Source of the DNA: Trichocoleus sp.
GTDB taxonomy: Bacteria > Cyanobacteriota > Cyanobacteriia > Elainellales > Elainellaceae
Assembly: GCA_036702865.1 (NCBI GenBank)
Contig: DATNQD010000059.1
Coordinates: 186,001-250,000 of the forward strand
Direction: 5' to 3'
DNA length: 64,000 bases
Shown: positions 46,401 to 54,427 of the stretch, in pieces
Numbering within the stretch: the first letter of the stretch is position 1
Layout of the letters: every line of letters begins with the position of its first letter
Position numbers and translations under genes: made by a program
The notes under the pieces: model-generated
What the model saw: the letters and a program-made list of their open reading frames with translations, nothing else
Databases searched by the model: none
What the model was told of the DNA's origin: nothing

Positions 46401-46652
46401 GCCGCTGGTGGAACTGATGTAGCGGATTCCCTCCACCCCGTTAATTTCTCGCTCTAGCAGGTTGGTGACGCCACTTTCGACCGTTTGCGCATCAGCTCCG
46501 GTATAGTTTGCCGTGACGACGACCTGCTTCGGACTAATGTTGGGGAACTGCGCGATCGGCAGCGTTGGCAGGGCGATCGCCCCTAAAAACACAATAATGA
46601 TCGAGCAAACGGAAGTGAAGATTGGACGCTGAATAAAAAATCTGGCAAACAT
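43467..46652 (-). CDS. RND efflux transporter, HAE1/AcrB family
   Basis: An inner-membrane pump of 1061 residues, the normal length for drug/solvent-type RND permeases. The N terminus MFARFFIQRPIFTSVCSIII is characteristic. Two halves each have a large periplasmic loop and six spans. TM4 carries the proton-relay aspartates in ATGIVVDDAIVVVEAI. It moves amphiphilic compounds out of the cell with the adaptor encoded 108 bp upstream. A TolC-type outer-membrane channel is not in the window. A regulator was not seen. The specific substrates cannot be inferred. Confidence 0.95.
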   Translation of the reverse strand: MFARFFIQRPIFTSVCSIIIVFLGAIALPTLPIAQFPNISPKQVVVTANYTGADAQTVESGVTNLLEREINGVEGIRYISSTSGSDGTSQVTVTFAANEDADIAAVNVQNRVSRAEPLLPESVIQTGVTVNQQSSNFLMAVALYTDNQEYDALFMSNYADLYMLDALKRLEGVGDIQIFGERKFAMRLWLDPNRLASRGLTAQDVASSIREQNIQVGAGQIGQQPAPAEQEYQLNLRAVSRLKEVSDFEELVLKTGSDGSLTRLKDVGRVELGAENYGTFLTYNNLEAVGLGITQRPGSNALNTAQEIREELQRLSEAFPPGLKYAVAFDTTMFVSESFRDVVRTLIESVVLVVLVLYLFLEDWRTTLIPAAAIPVSLLGTFIFTKIFGFSLNTLTLFGLTLATGIVVDDAIVVVEAIASKVQDRHMNPFQAAIEAMRELSGAVIATSLVLMAIFIPVAFFPGTTGAIYRQFALTIAFSIVISTFNALTLSPMLGALLLRERPESQGIVGRFFAAFKRFQDSVRRRYRRSLQFFTRFKYLLLAIFVAAVAFTGWFYTFVPSAFLPEEDQGYFITIVQAPEGVSLNYTKNIMDQASKLVRESPEVASNFAVTGFSFAGVAPNQGIMFTLLHPWEDRKTKEQQVQSVIQQVQMKYFSLPQARIFALNPPSIEGLGNFGGFQMELQDRRGNLPLDAFVGEMQKFLGAANQNPAMQGVFTTYAANTPQLTIEVNRERAKSLNVNIDDIFNTLQSLLGSQYVNDFTLDQRNYRVYLQADEQFRSNPESIQQFYVRSQDNRMIPMSNLVTVTPSSSAQTISHYNLFRSISIQGAAAPGKSSGQALNAMEQTAQQVLSPGLGFEWTGTALEEIESGGQAPLIFGLGIIFVFLVLAAQYESYVDPVIILITVPLAILGALGAQYLRGLSNDVYCQIGLVLLVGLASKNAILVVEYANQLRENGLTIVQAAIEAAQERLRPIVMTSLSGLVGFFPLLVATGAGAASRQSLGTALFGGYIISTFLSLFILPILYIIIKQVTERFIPPRKHDIPKPTLTSSELPEVQTVDGH

Positions 46653-46760
46653 GGTTGAGTGGGGTAGAAGTGCTGCAACAGAGGTGAGACAGAAATCTAG
46701 CGAGAAGCCGAAAAACAGATGTCCGCAGACTACCTATCGTTCATCCCTGATTGTTCCAAA

Positions 46761-48038
46761 TCACTGTGAATTGCTCGACTGCTGGCTTTGTGGTTGCCCG
46801 ATCGTAATCGGCGCACCATCTGAAAGGTTAAGAATCCCCGAAACAATAATTTGATCACCTGGGCTCAAGCCCGACTGCACCTGATAGCTGTTGCCTTGAA
46901 TTGCCCCTAGTTTCACTGGGCGCTGCCGCGCGATCTGCTGGGACTCCCCGGATGGTGCTTTACCAGTTTCCGCAACATAGATGAATGGGTTTCCAGCAAC
47001 GCGAGTTACAGCCGTTGTGGGCACGAGAATTCCTGGCTCACTCTGCCAAATCACCCTGGCTCGCACAAATTGTCCGTCCCGTAGCCTGCCGTTATTAGGG
47101 AAGCTGGCTTTTGCCATAACCGATTGCTCGGTGGTGTTGACCTGCGGTGAGACAAAGCTAATTTGTCCGGTCACTTGTGGCTGGTTCTGTTCATTCACCA
47201 GTTGAACGGGTAGCCCAATTCGCAGATCGGTCGCGCGTTCGATCGGCACAGATACGCTTAGATCCAGCATTTGGTTTTGGATGATGTTGGTGATCGTGTC
47301 ACTGGTGGTGACATAATCCCCAGCTTTGACGCTCACATTACCCACGACACCATCAATCGGCGCAACCACGCGGCTCTGTACTAAGTCAGCTCTGGCAGAA
47401 GTGCGATCGGCTTGGGCACGTGCCAACCGGGCATTTGCTTCATTCACAGCAGCTTGAGAAGCCCGAACATTTTGATTCGCAGCCTCTAATGCAGCTCTGG
47501 CAGTATCTCGCTCATTCCGAACCCGATCGAGCGATTGCTGCGACTGTGCCCCTTCTGTCACCAGACCTTGAGTTCGCTGAAACTCGGTATTTTGCAGTTG
47601 GACATTAGCAGCGGCACGTTCTCGATCGGCTTGGGCAGCTCTGAGCTGGGCTTGGGTCGTATTTCGGGCAGCCAGGGCAGCTTCAACATCAGCAGCGGCT
47701 CCACTCACCTGTGCTTCGCTTTGATCTGCTTTGAGTTGCACGATGGGTGTTCCCGCCCGTACTGTATCTCCTGAGGAAACCAGCACATTGAGAATGCGCC
47801 CATCCACTTCCGGACGCAGCTCCACTTTCCGCTTGGCTTCCAGCGCTCCCACAAACTCAGAAGCAGATTCAACGCGGCTGGAGCTAACAGATTGAACTTG
47901 TACTGGAAAGGCTGGAGGACCCTGCTGCTCTGCTGTTGGAGCACCATTACTGCAGCCTGTGGCGATCGAGGAGACTAACAGCGTAATGCTAATCAGACTA
48001 TTGGATAAGGAAACAGGAAATTTGCTCGTTTTAGCCAT
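46761..48038 (-). CDS. RND efflux periplasmic adaptor (membrane fusion) lipoprotein
   Basis: The 425-residue adaptor starts with a lipoprotein signal (SLISITLLVSSIATGCSNG, lipidated Cys near residue 29). It has the usual order: a barrel-sandwich/lipoyl domain (VELRPEVDGRILNVLVSSGD), a long alpha-helical hairpin rich in Ala, Gln and Arg, and beta-barrel and membrane-proximal domains (VRARVIWQSEPGILVPTTAV). It bridges the RND pump encoded just downstream to an outer-membrane channel. The long helical hairpin suggests TolC-like docking. Confidence 0.93.
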   Translation of the reverse strand: MAKTSKFPVSLSNSLISITLLVSSIATGCSNGAPTAEQQGPPAFPVQVQSVSSSRVESASEFVGALEAKRKVELRPEVDGRILNVLVSSGDTVRAGTPIVQLKADQSEAQVSGAAADVEAALAARNTTQAQLRAAQADRERAAANVQLQNTEFQRTQGLVTEGAQSQQSLDRVRNERDTARAALEAANQNVRASQAAVNEANARLARAQADRTSARADLVQSRVVAPIDGVVGNVSVKAGDYVTTSDTITNIIQNQMLDLSVSVPIERATDLRIGLPVQLVNEQNQPQVTGQISFVSPQVNTTEQSVMAKASFPNNGRLRDGQFVRARVIWQSEPGILVPTTAVTRVAGNPFIYVAETGKAPSGESQQIARQRPVKLGAIQGNSYQVQSGLSPGDQIIVSGILNLSDGAPITIGQPQSQQSSNSQ

Positions 48039-48993
48039 TCGTTAAGTACCGCAGAGAGGGGCGGGAGACAAGACCTGAAGTAAAGATACAAAAGGCTAGA
48101 AAAATTAACAAAAAATTTGACCCGCCAGATTGCTATTACTTTAGGGCACTAGGCTCCCTTTTTTAAAGTGTCAGGATTGACTGTAAGTAAACCGTTCAAT
48201 TTGTACTTCGGTCCTGGAATAAAACAGTTTGCCTAACAGAGGATTCGATCGGTGAAATAAAAGTTTTTTACAGAGTAAATTATTTGCTTGTGTGTTTCTT
48301 AGCCTACATGAGTGTTGAGGCAGTCAGTCTACACCCGAATGGGCGATTCCAAAAAAAATTGCTTGTGAATGAAGGACCGTTTCACCCCAAACAGGATCAA
48401 GCCATTGGTTAATGATACAAAAAGGGAATCCGTTTCTGTTCAGTTGATTCAGTTTATCTTTGATCAACGAACTGCTTGAATGACAAACAAAATCAATTCT
48501 TTAAATTAACAACAATAAATTGGTAGCGTTACACCTTCAAAGAGAGTTATTGCTCGCGATATCACTCAATCTTAATTAGTGCGCTGATGCTGTCAAAAAA
48601 TATTTAACTTTCTCCTGATAGCTGAATAAATCGAAATTTGGGGTCAGCAACTTAAATCAAAAGCCTGGCAAGTGTCTTGACAATTGCTCAAAAAATCTTG
48701 AGATAGCACCAGTTATTCCAGCTTTTTTGGGGCAGTTGAAGAAAAGTAGTCTTGGCTACCGAACTTAAAAGACGCTTTAGAGGATAAGAAATGAGGACAG
48801 ACCATATAAACACCAAGAGTAAAATGATTTGCTCGGAGAAACTTGAGCAGGTTGACCTTTGCAAAACCAATATTTGGGTTGGGAGCAGCTGCAAAGTGCA
48901 AGCTTGAGATTCTCCAATGTGCGTTAAATGTTTTTGTGTCTGATGCTACTCTCTTGCTTCATTCAGCTTCAAGATCTCGGGGGATTCTGTTAA
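48039..48993. other. Long non-coding region between the RND operon and the nitrogen-compound cluster
   Basis: About 950 AT-rich bases separate the divergent adaptor gene and BMP-family gene. No convincing gene was found; a 68-residue hydrophobic frame on the minus strand (48688-48894) has no Shine-Dalgarno and no recognisable domain. A perfect NtcA-type palindrome lies at 48746-48759. A small hairpin (CTCAA/TTGAG, 48687-48702) lies nearby. The region must hold promoters for both flanking operons. Confidence 0.55.
48746..48759 (+). promoter_or_regulatory. Candidate NtcA-binding site upstream of the BMP-transporter operon
   Basis: The sequence GTAGTCTTGGCTAC is a perfect GTA-N8-TAC, the core of the NtcA global nitrogen regulator site. 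It is followed 23 bp later by GATAAG, a weak -10-like element, an arrangement similar to NtcA-activated class II promoters (site near -41.5). It lies 235 bp before the BMP start. A GTA-N8-TAC occurs by chance about once per 4 kb, so this is suggestive only. Confidence 0.4.
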
Positions 48994-50190
48994 GTGAGCA
49001 ACAAAACGTTTCTGGGCTTCTCTCGTCGTCAGGTGATTCGAGGATTACTGGCAACCACTGCATTTGGAGTAACAGCAAAATTAGGGACGGGGTGTAGCCC
49101 TGCAAACCAGGCGAGTTCTGGAGGCAGCGCGGGTGGTACGGGCGGCGACTCACCCATGGCGATCGGGTTTATCTACGTTGGTCCAAAAGACGACTATGGA
49201 TATAACCAGGCACATGCGGAAGGGGCCGCAGCGATGGCAAAGAAATTTCCCAATGTGAAGCTGGTGGAAGAAGCCAATGTGCCTGAAACCACTGCCGTCG
49301 CTGAAACGATGCGAAGCATGATCGATATGGATGGGGTAAAGATTCTCTTCCCCACTTCCTTCGGCTACTTTGATCCGCACATTCTCAAGATGGCAAAAGA
49401 ATATCCAGACGTGCAGTTTTTCCATGCAGGCGGTTTGTATAAAGAGGGCGTTCATCCCAAAAACGTCGCCAGCTATTTTGGCTATATCGATGAGGCACAG
49501 TACCTTGCTGGAGTGGTCGCAGGTCTAACTTCAAAAACGGGCAAGCTCGGCTTTGTGGGCGCTAAACCGATTCCCCAGGTGCTACGCAACATCAATGGTT
49601 TTACGTTGGGTGCTCGCAGCGTGAATCCCAAAGTCACCACGCAGGTTGTTTTTACCGGAAACTGGGCAGAACCCATCAAAGAAGCGGAAGCGGCAAACAG
49701 CATGGCAGATCAGGGAATTGATGTAATTACCTGCCACGTAGACAGCCCGAAAGTGGTCATGGAAACGGCTGAGAAGCGGGGCATCTTCTGCTCTGGCTAT
49801 CACGCCAATCAGGCGGCACTTGCTCCTAAAGGCTACCTGACCGGGGCAGAGTGGGATTGGGTCAATATCTATTCTCAAATTGTTCAAGATACTGAAAGCG
49901 GCAAAACCCTGACGAGCAGTGGCATTCCCCACATCTTGCGCGGCGGCTTCAAGGAAGGATTCTGTAAGCTCTCGGATTACGGTCCCGCAGTAGGTACAGA
50001 AGCGAAGCAAAAAGCAGAGGAAGCCAAAGCCAAACTGATGGACGGCAGCCTCGTGATCTACAAGGGCGGCTTGAAGGACAACAAAGGCAACGTCGTCATT
50101 CCTGCTGGAGCCGGACTGAAGCAAACCGACCCCAAACTCGAAGAAATGAATTATCTGGTGGAAGGCGTCATTGGTTCGATCGGGAGCTAA
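48994..50190 (+). CDS. BMP-family ABC transporter substrate-binding lipoprotein (PnrA/Med-like)
   Basis: A 398-residue basic-membrane-protein family binding protein, a family whose characterised members bind nucleosides in spirochaetes and Bacillus. The N terminus has a twin-arginine signal (FSRRQVIRGLLAT) ending in a lipobox (LGTGC), so it is probably a Tat-exported lipoprotein. The core motifs MAIGFIYVGPKDDYGYNQAHAEG and HAGGLYKEGVHPKNVASYFG are typical. A GTG start follows directly on an in-frame TAA, so no upstream extension is possible; GGGGGA is the likely Shine-Dalgarno. It is the first gene of the operon continuing to 57330. Its exact ligand is unknown. Confidence 0.9.
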   Translation: MSNKTFLGFSRRQVIRGLLATTAFGVTAKLGTGCSPANQASSGGSAGGTGGDSPMAIGFIYVGPKDDYGYNQAHAEGAAAMAKKFPNVKLVEEANVPETTAVAETMRSMIDMDGVKILFPTSFGYFDPHILKMAKEYPDVQFFHAGGLYKEGVHPKNVASYFGYIDEAQYLAGVVAGLTSKTGKLGFVGAKPIPQVLRNINGFTLGARSVNPKVTTQVVFTGNWAEPIKEAEAANSMADQGIDVITCHVDSPKVVMETAEKRGIFCSGYHANQAALAPKGYLTGAEWDWVNIYSQIVQDTESGKTLTSSGIPHILRGGFKEGFCKLSDYGPAVGTEAKQKAEEAKAKLMDGSLVIYKGGLKDNKGNVVIPAGAGLKQTDPKLEEMNYLVEGVIGSIGS

Positions 50191-50324
50191 GGATTCAGGT
50201 CGTAGGGGGTTGGCAATAGGGAAAGGTTTCAGGCTTTAAACGGCTTGCCTATCCTTCTCTCTCGGCCCCATGTTTCTCCCTCCTCACGTCTTTCATTCCT
50301 CATCCCTCATTCCTCATCTTTTCT

Positions 50325-51425
50325 ATGCAAAGCTGGCGGAGAACTCTGGAATCAATTTGCTTACCGTTTGGCGCGATCCTGGTGGGGTTGTTGCTGTTCG
50401 GTATGTTTTGTGCGGCAGTGGGGGCAAACCCGATCGCCGTTTATGGCTCGATTTGGAAAGCGGCGTTTGGTAGCTGGCAGACGTTTCAGAATACGCTAAT
50501 TCGGGCGGCACCTCTGATGCTGTCGTCGCTTTGTACGGCGTTACCGGCGCGCTTGGGGCTGGTGATTATTGGCAACGAAGGAGCCTTGGTTGTTGGGGGA
50601 TTGGCTGCAGTGGCGATCGGGCTAACGCTCTCGACTGTGGTTCCACCGACACTGGTGCAAATTGCCATGGCTGTTGCTGGAATGTTAGCAGGGGGTATCT
50701 GGATTGGGGCAGCAGGGGCTTTGCGCTACTACCGGGCAGTTAATGAAACGATCAGCAGTCTGCTGTTGAACTACATTGCCATCGCGCTGCTGAATCATTT
50801 AGTGGGTGGGCCAATGCGCGACCCCAGCTCGCTCAACAAACCCTCGACTTATCCGCTGGCAGAAATCAATATGCTCGGCTCAATTCCAGGAACGCGGGTT
50901 CACTGGGGGCTGTTGTTTGGCATGATTGCCTGCATCATTGCCTATTTCTTGATGCAGCGGACTACCTTTGGCTTTGCTGCCCGGACTGCCGGAGGCAATA
51001 TCCGCGCTGCCCGCATTGCTGGATTGCCCGTCGGCAAACTGACTGTGATGGTCTGTTTTCTGGCTGGAGCTTGTGCCGGGTTGGCGGGGATGGTTGAGGT
51101 GGCAGCAGTGCAAGGAGCAGCGAACGAATCTCTCAATGTGGGCTATGGCTATGGCGGCATTTTGGTGGCGTTTGCGGCTCGACATAATCCGCTGGCGGCG
51201 GTGCTAATTTCCCTGCTAGTCGGCGGTATTTTGGCGAGTGGCGGCATTTTGCAAAGAGCGCACAATCTCCCCGATGCAACGGTGCTCGTCTTTCAGGGAT
51301 TGGTCTTTTTGATGGTGTTATACAGCGATTCTCTCTATGGCAAGTTCTCCTTCTTCAAAGAGCGACCTGCTGCGCCTGCTCCCCCTGCGCCGATCGCTCC
51401 TTCTTCTCCTTCAACCGCAGTCTAA
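50325..51425 (+). CDS. ABC transporter permease, BMP-associated (YufP-like)
   Basis: A 366-residue inner-membrane permease of the BPD_transp_2 family with about 8-10 spans. GLVIIGNEGALVVGGLAAVAIGL and the ETISSLLLNYIAIALLNHLV region match YufP-like permeases that work with BMP binding proteins. The C-terminal ~20 residues are Pro/Ala-rich. Together with the next permease it forms the membrane pore of the importer. It lies 134 bp after the BMP gene and 18 bp before the second permease. Confidence 0.9.
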   Translation: MQSWRRTLESICLPFGAILVGLLLFGMFCAAVGANPIAVYGSIWKAAFGSWQTFQNTLIRAAPLMLSSLCTALPARLGLVIIGNEGALVVGGLAAVAIGLTLSTVVPPTLVQIAMAVAGMLAGGIWIGAAGALRYYRAVNETISSLLLNYIAIALLNHLVGGPMRDPSSLNKPSTYPLAEINMLGSIPGTRVHWGLLFGMIACIIAYFLMQRTTFGFAARTAGGNIRAARIAGLPVGKLTVMVCFLAGACAGLAGMVEVAAVQGAANESLNVGYGYGGILVAFAARHNPLAAVLISLLVGGILASGGILQRAHNLPDATVLVFQGLVFLMVLYSDSLYGKFSFFKERPAAPAPPAPIAPSSPSTAV

Positions 51426-51443
51426 ATTTTTCGGAGTCGTTTG

Positions 51444-52379
51444 ATGACAACTGAAGTTACAGAAGCCTTAGGTTGGTGGGGTGTGCCGCTGGCGATCGCG
51501 GCTGGAACAATGCGAGGTGGAACGCCATTTCTGTTTGTCAGCCTGGGAGAATGCTTAACCGAAAAGAGCGGCAAGATTAACCTCGGTTTAGAAGGAACGT
51601 TGCTGCTTGGGGCAATGGCGGCTTATGGCACGTCTTATCTGACTGGCTCACCCTGGTTAGGGGTGCTGGTGGCAGGGTTGGCAGGTGCGTTCCTGGGCAT
51701 TATTCATGGCTGGCTATCGCAGCAGCTTCGGGTTAATGATGTGGCAGTTGGTATTGCCATGATTATTTTTGGCAGTGGGTTAGCTTTTTTCTTTGGCAAG
51801 CCCTTTATTCAGCCTTCTGCCCCTCAGCTGCCGACGATCGATCTGGGCGGCTGGAGCAGTAACCCGGCTCTACAATCTGCGCTAGAAATCAGCCCATTAT
51901 TTTTGATTGGTCTACTGATTGCCCCGATTTTGCGCTGGTTCTTTCGATCAACTCGTTGGGGGCTATTTATCCGAGCAGTGGGAGACAGTCCGGAAGCAGC
52001 CAGAGCCATGGGCGTTTCTATTTTTAAGGTGCGGCTGCTCAGCGTCATTTTTGGCAGTTTTTTGGCAGGAATTGGGGGTGCATCCCTGTCTCTCTACTAT
52101 CCTGGCGTTTGGACAGAGCGCATTTCCAGTGGACAGGGGCTGATGGCGGTTGCGCTGGTAATTTTTGCTCGCTGGAATCCCATCAACTGTCTGTGGGCAT
52201 CCCTGTTGTTTGGTGGTGCTCAAGCCCTCGGACCTGCCCTGCAGTCAGTTGGCATTAAAGAAGGCTATTACCTCTTCAATGCTGCCCCTTACATTCTGAC
52301 CCTCCTGATCATGATTTTCACTTGCTCGCCCAAACGAACGCTTTCTGGCGCACCGGGGGCTTTAGGGTCGGAAAGCTGA
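51444..52379 (+). CDS. ABC transporter permease, BMP-associated (YufQ-like)
   Basis: A 311-residue second permease with the family pattern GTPFLFVSLGECLTEKSGKINLGLEGTLL and LRVNDVAVGIAMIIFGSGLA. It pairs with the preceding permease as a heterodimer. The ATG at 51444, one codon after a TTG, was chosen; GGAG lies just upstream. The formamidase gene begins 98 bp downstream rather than the ATPase. Confidence 0.9.
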   Translation: MTTEVTEALGWWGVPLAIAAGTMRGGTPFLFVSLGECLTEKSGKINLGLEGTLLLGAMAAYGTSYLTGSPWLGVLVAGLAGAFLGIIHGWLSQQLRVNDVAVGIAMIIFGSGLAFFFGKPFIQPSAPQLPTIDLGGWSSNPALQSALEISPLFLIGLLIAPILRWFFRSTRWGLFIRAVGDSPEAARAMGVSIFKVRLLSVIFGSFLAGIGGASLSLYYPGVWTERISSGQGLMAVALVIFARWNPINCLWASLLFGGAQALGPALQSVGIKEGYYLFNAAPYILTLLIMIFTCSPKRTLSGAPGALGSES

Positions 52380-52477
52380 GAGTGACAAAAAATGGAGGGA
52401 TGAGGAAGCAGCATTTCTCTCCCTGCCGCCTGCAATCTACCACTTAACCCCTACTACCATTACCTATTACCAAATCT

Positions 52478-53518
52478 ATGAGCGGACTCGGTGGCTTAAA
52501 CAAATCTCCTAATGGCGTTGTGCTGGGACTGGTGCAATTACAGTTGCCCAACGTGGTAACACCAGATGATTTGGCGGCTCAGACACAGCGGATCTGTAAT
52601 CTGGTGGCAAAGGCAAGGCGGAATATGCCAACGATGGATCTGGTGGTGTTTCCAGAATATTCGTTGCATGGGCTGTCAATGGATACCAATCCAGCAATTA
52701 TGTGTCGGCTGGATGGGGCTGAAGTGGAGGCATTTCGGCGCGCCTGCCGCGATAACCGCATTTGGGGCTGCTTCTCGATCATGGAGTACAACTCGAATGG
52801 CAATCCTTACAACAGTGGCATCATTATTGACGATAAAGGAGAACTGAAGCTCTACTATCGCAAGCTGCATCCCTGGGTTCCAGTGGAGCCTTGGGAACCG
52901 GGAGATCTGGGCATTCCAGTTTGTGAAGGTCCAAACGGCAGCACGATCGCCCTGATCATCTGTCACGACGGTATGTTCCCTGAGATGGCGCGAGAATGTG
53001 CTTATAAGGGGGCAGAGATCATGATTCGCACCGCAGGCTACACTGCCCCAATTCGGCATAGCTGGCAGATCACCAACCAGGCAAACGCTTTTTGCAATCT
53101 GATGTATACCGCTTCGGTTTGTATGTGCGGCACAGATGGCACGTTTGACTCGATGGGCGAAGGAATGTTCGTCAACTTTGATGGCGTACCCCTAATTACG
53201 GGCGGCAATCGCCCCGATGAGATTATTACGGCTGAACTACGTCCCGATCTGGTTCGTGAAGCCCGCCAGCATTGGAGCGTAGAAAATAATATTTATCAGT
53301 TCGGCCATCGGGGCTATGTCGCTGTTAAAGGTGGCGCCCAAGATTGTCCTTATACCTACATGAAGGATCTGGTGAATGGTGACTATCGCCTGCCCTGGGA
53401 AGATGAGGTCGTTCATACCGATGGCACTTCTTGCGGTTTCCCTGCACCCGATCGCACTTATCAAGGGGAGGCACTGCCCATTAGTGTGCCACAGCAGGAA
53501 TTCCAGATTTTTGAGTAG
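52478..53518 (+). CDS. amiF: Formamidase (AmiF-type nitrilase-superfamily amidase)
   Basis: AmiF hydrolyses formamide to formate and ammonia. The 346-residue protein strongly resembles the Helicobacter AmiF family: the catalytic triad is Glu60 (VVFPEYS), Lys129 (YYRKLHPW) and Cys162 (IICHDGMFPEMARE), with the same K-C spacing of 33. PWVPVEPWEPGDLGIPVCEGP and YTYMKDLVNGDYRLPWEDEV are AmiF-like, and the latter part distinguishes it from the larger aliphatic amidases. The gene is placed between the importer permeases and the ATPase gene, which implies the imported solute or its breakdown product contains a simple amide. Exact substrate is inferred. Confidence 0.85.
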   Translation: MSGLGGLNKSPNGVVLGLVQLQLPNVVTPDDLAAQTQRICNLVAKARRNMPTMDLVVFPEYSLHGLSMDTNPAIMCRLDGAEVEAFRRACRDNRIWGCFSIMEYNSNGNPYNSGIIIDDKGELKLYYRKLHPWVPVEPWEPGDLGIPVCEGPNGSTIALIICHDGMFPEMARECAYKGAEIMIRTAGYTAPIRHSWQITNQANAFCNLMYTASVCMCGTDGTFDSMGEGMFVNFDGVPLITGGNRPDEIITAELRPDLVREARQHWSVENNIYQFGHRGYVAVKGGAQDCPYTYMKDLVNGDYRLPWEDEVVHTDGTSCGFPAPDRTYQGEALPISVPQQEFQIFE

Positions 53519-53638
53519 AACAATCACACATTTGGGATGAGCATCTTGCCCACACCTAATCCCCAATTCTTATAGGGCAGTCCTCTTGGCTGCCCAGGTT
53601 CTCCAGAAGCGATCGACATAAAGCCTCAACATCCTTTT

Positions 53639-53672
53639 GCCCCCTAAATCCCCTAATTCTGGGGGCTTTGAA
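53639..53672 (+). repeat. REP-like intergenic palindrome of the cyanobacterial CCCCCTAAATCCCC type
   Basis: GCCCCC (53639-53644) and GGGGGC (53661-53666) flank a spacer reading TAAATCCCCTAATTCT, followed by TTTGAAG. I recall near-identical elements being common in many cyanobacterial intergenic regions. It could also act as a terminator or mRNA stabiliser between the formamidase and hydrolase genes. Confidence 0.6.
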
Positions 53673-53703
53673 GAAACCTTGATATCGAATAACGAACACT
53701 GAT

Positions 53704-54390
53704 ATGGGCATTTCGATTCAGTCTGACCCCTATCCCTATCCTTACAACGGCGATCTACGTCCTGCAAATACGGCACTGATCATCATTGATATGCAGACCG
53801 ATTTTTGTGGCAAAGGAGGTTATGTCGATCAGATGGGCTACGACATTTCGCTGACTCGTGCGCCGATCGCCCCCTTGAAAACGCTGCTGGCAACCCTACG
53901 CGAAAAGAAATTTCACATCATCCATACCCGTGAGGGACATCGCCCTGATTTGTCTGACCTGCCGGAAAATAAGCAGTGGCGATCGAGGCAAACTGGTGCG
54001 GGCATTGGCGATCTGGGTCCCTGTGGTCGAATTTTGGTGCGGGGTGAACCTGGTTGGGAAATCATCCCCGAACTTGCTCCGCTAGAAGGAGAACCCATTA
54101 TTGACAAACCCGGCAAAGGCTCTTTTTATGCCACCGATCTCGATCTGCTGCTAAAGCGAAAAAATATTCAAAATCTCATTCTTACTGGCATCACCACCGA
54201 TGTTTGTGTGCATACCACCATGCGCGATGCCAACGATCGCGGCTACGAATGCCTCATCCTTTCCGATTGCACTGCCGCAACTGACTACGGCAATCACCTC
54301 GCTGCCCTGAAAATGGTGACTATGCAAGGCGGCGTTTTTGGAGCCGTCTCAGACTCGCAAGCCGTCCTCGATGCGATCGACTCCCTCTAA
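53704..54390 (+). CDS. Biuret/triuret hydrolase-like cysteine hydrolase (isochorismatase superfamily)
   Basis: A 228-residue cysteine hydrolase. Catalytic residues line up as Asp29 (IIIDMQTDF), Lys135 ([10 protein letters not shown]) and Cys168 ([12 protein letters not shown]). The sequence is close to my recollection of Rhizobium BiuH (biuret hydrolase): [45 protein letters not shown] and [14 protein letters not shown]. BiuH Asp36/Lys142/Cys175 would correspond to these three with a constant offset of seven. BiuH converts biuret to allophanate and ammonia; triuret hydrolase is a near relative. Clade assignment is from memory and needs a tree. The gene sits between formamidase and the ATPase of the importer. 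Confidence 0.75.
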   Translation: MGISIQSDPYPYPYNGDLRPANTALIIIDMQTDFCGKGGYVDQMGYDISLTRAPIAPLKTLLATLREKKFHIIHTREGHRPDLSDLPENKQWRSRQTGAGIGDLGPCGRILVRGEPGWEIIPELAPLEGEPIIDKPGKGSFYATDLDLLLKRKNIQNLILTGITTDVCVHTTMRDANDRGYECLILSDCTAATDYGNHLAALKMVTMQGGVFGAVSDSQAVLDAIDSL

Positions 54391-54427
54391 CCCATTCCAT
54401 TACCCCTTTCTCTCATAGGAACCCACC

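Noticed and set aside
48688-48894. A hydrophobic 68-residue minus-strand frame upstream of the BMP gene
   Set aside because: No ribosome-binding site or family resemblance; it overlaps the candidate NtcA site.
49582-50124. A 180-codon open frame antisense to the BMP-family gene
   Set aside because: No Shine-Dalgarno, no domain, and full overlap with a clear binding-protein gene.
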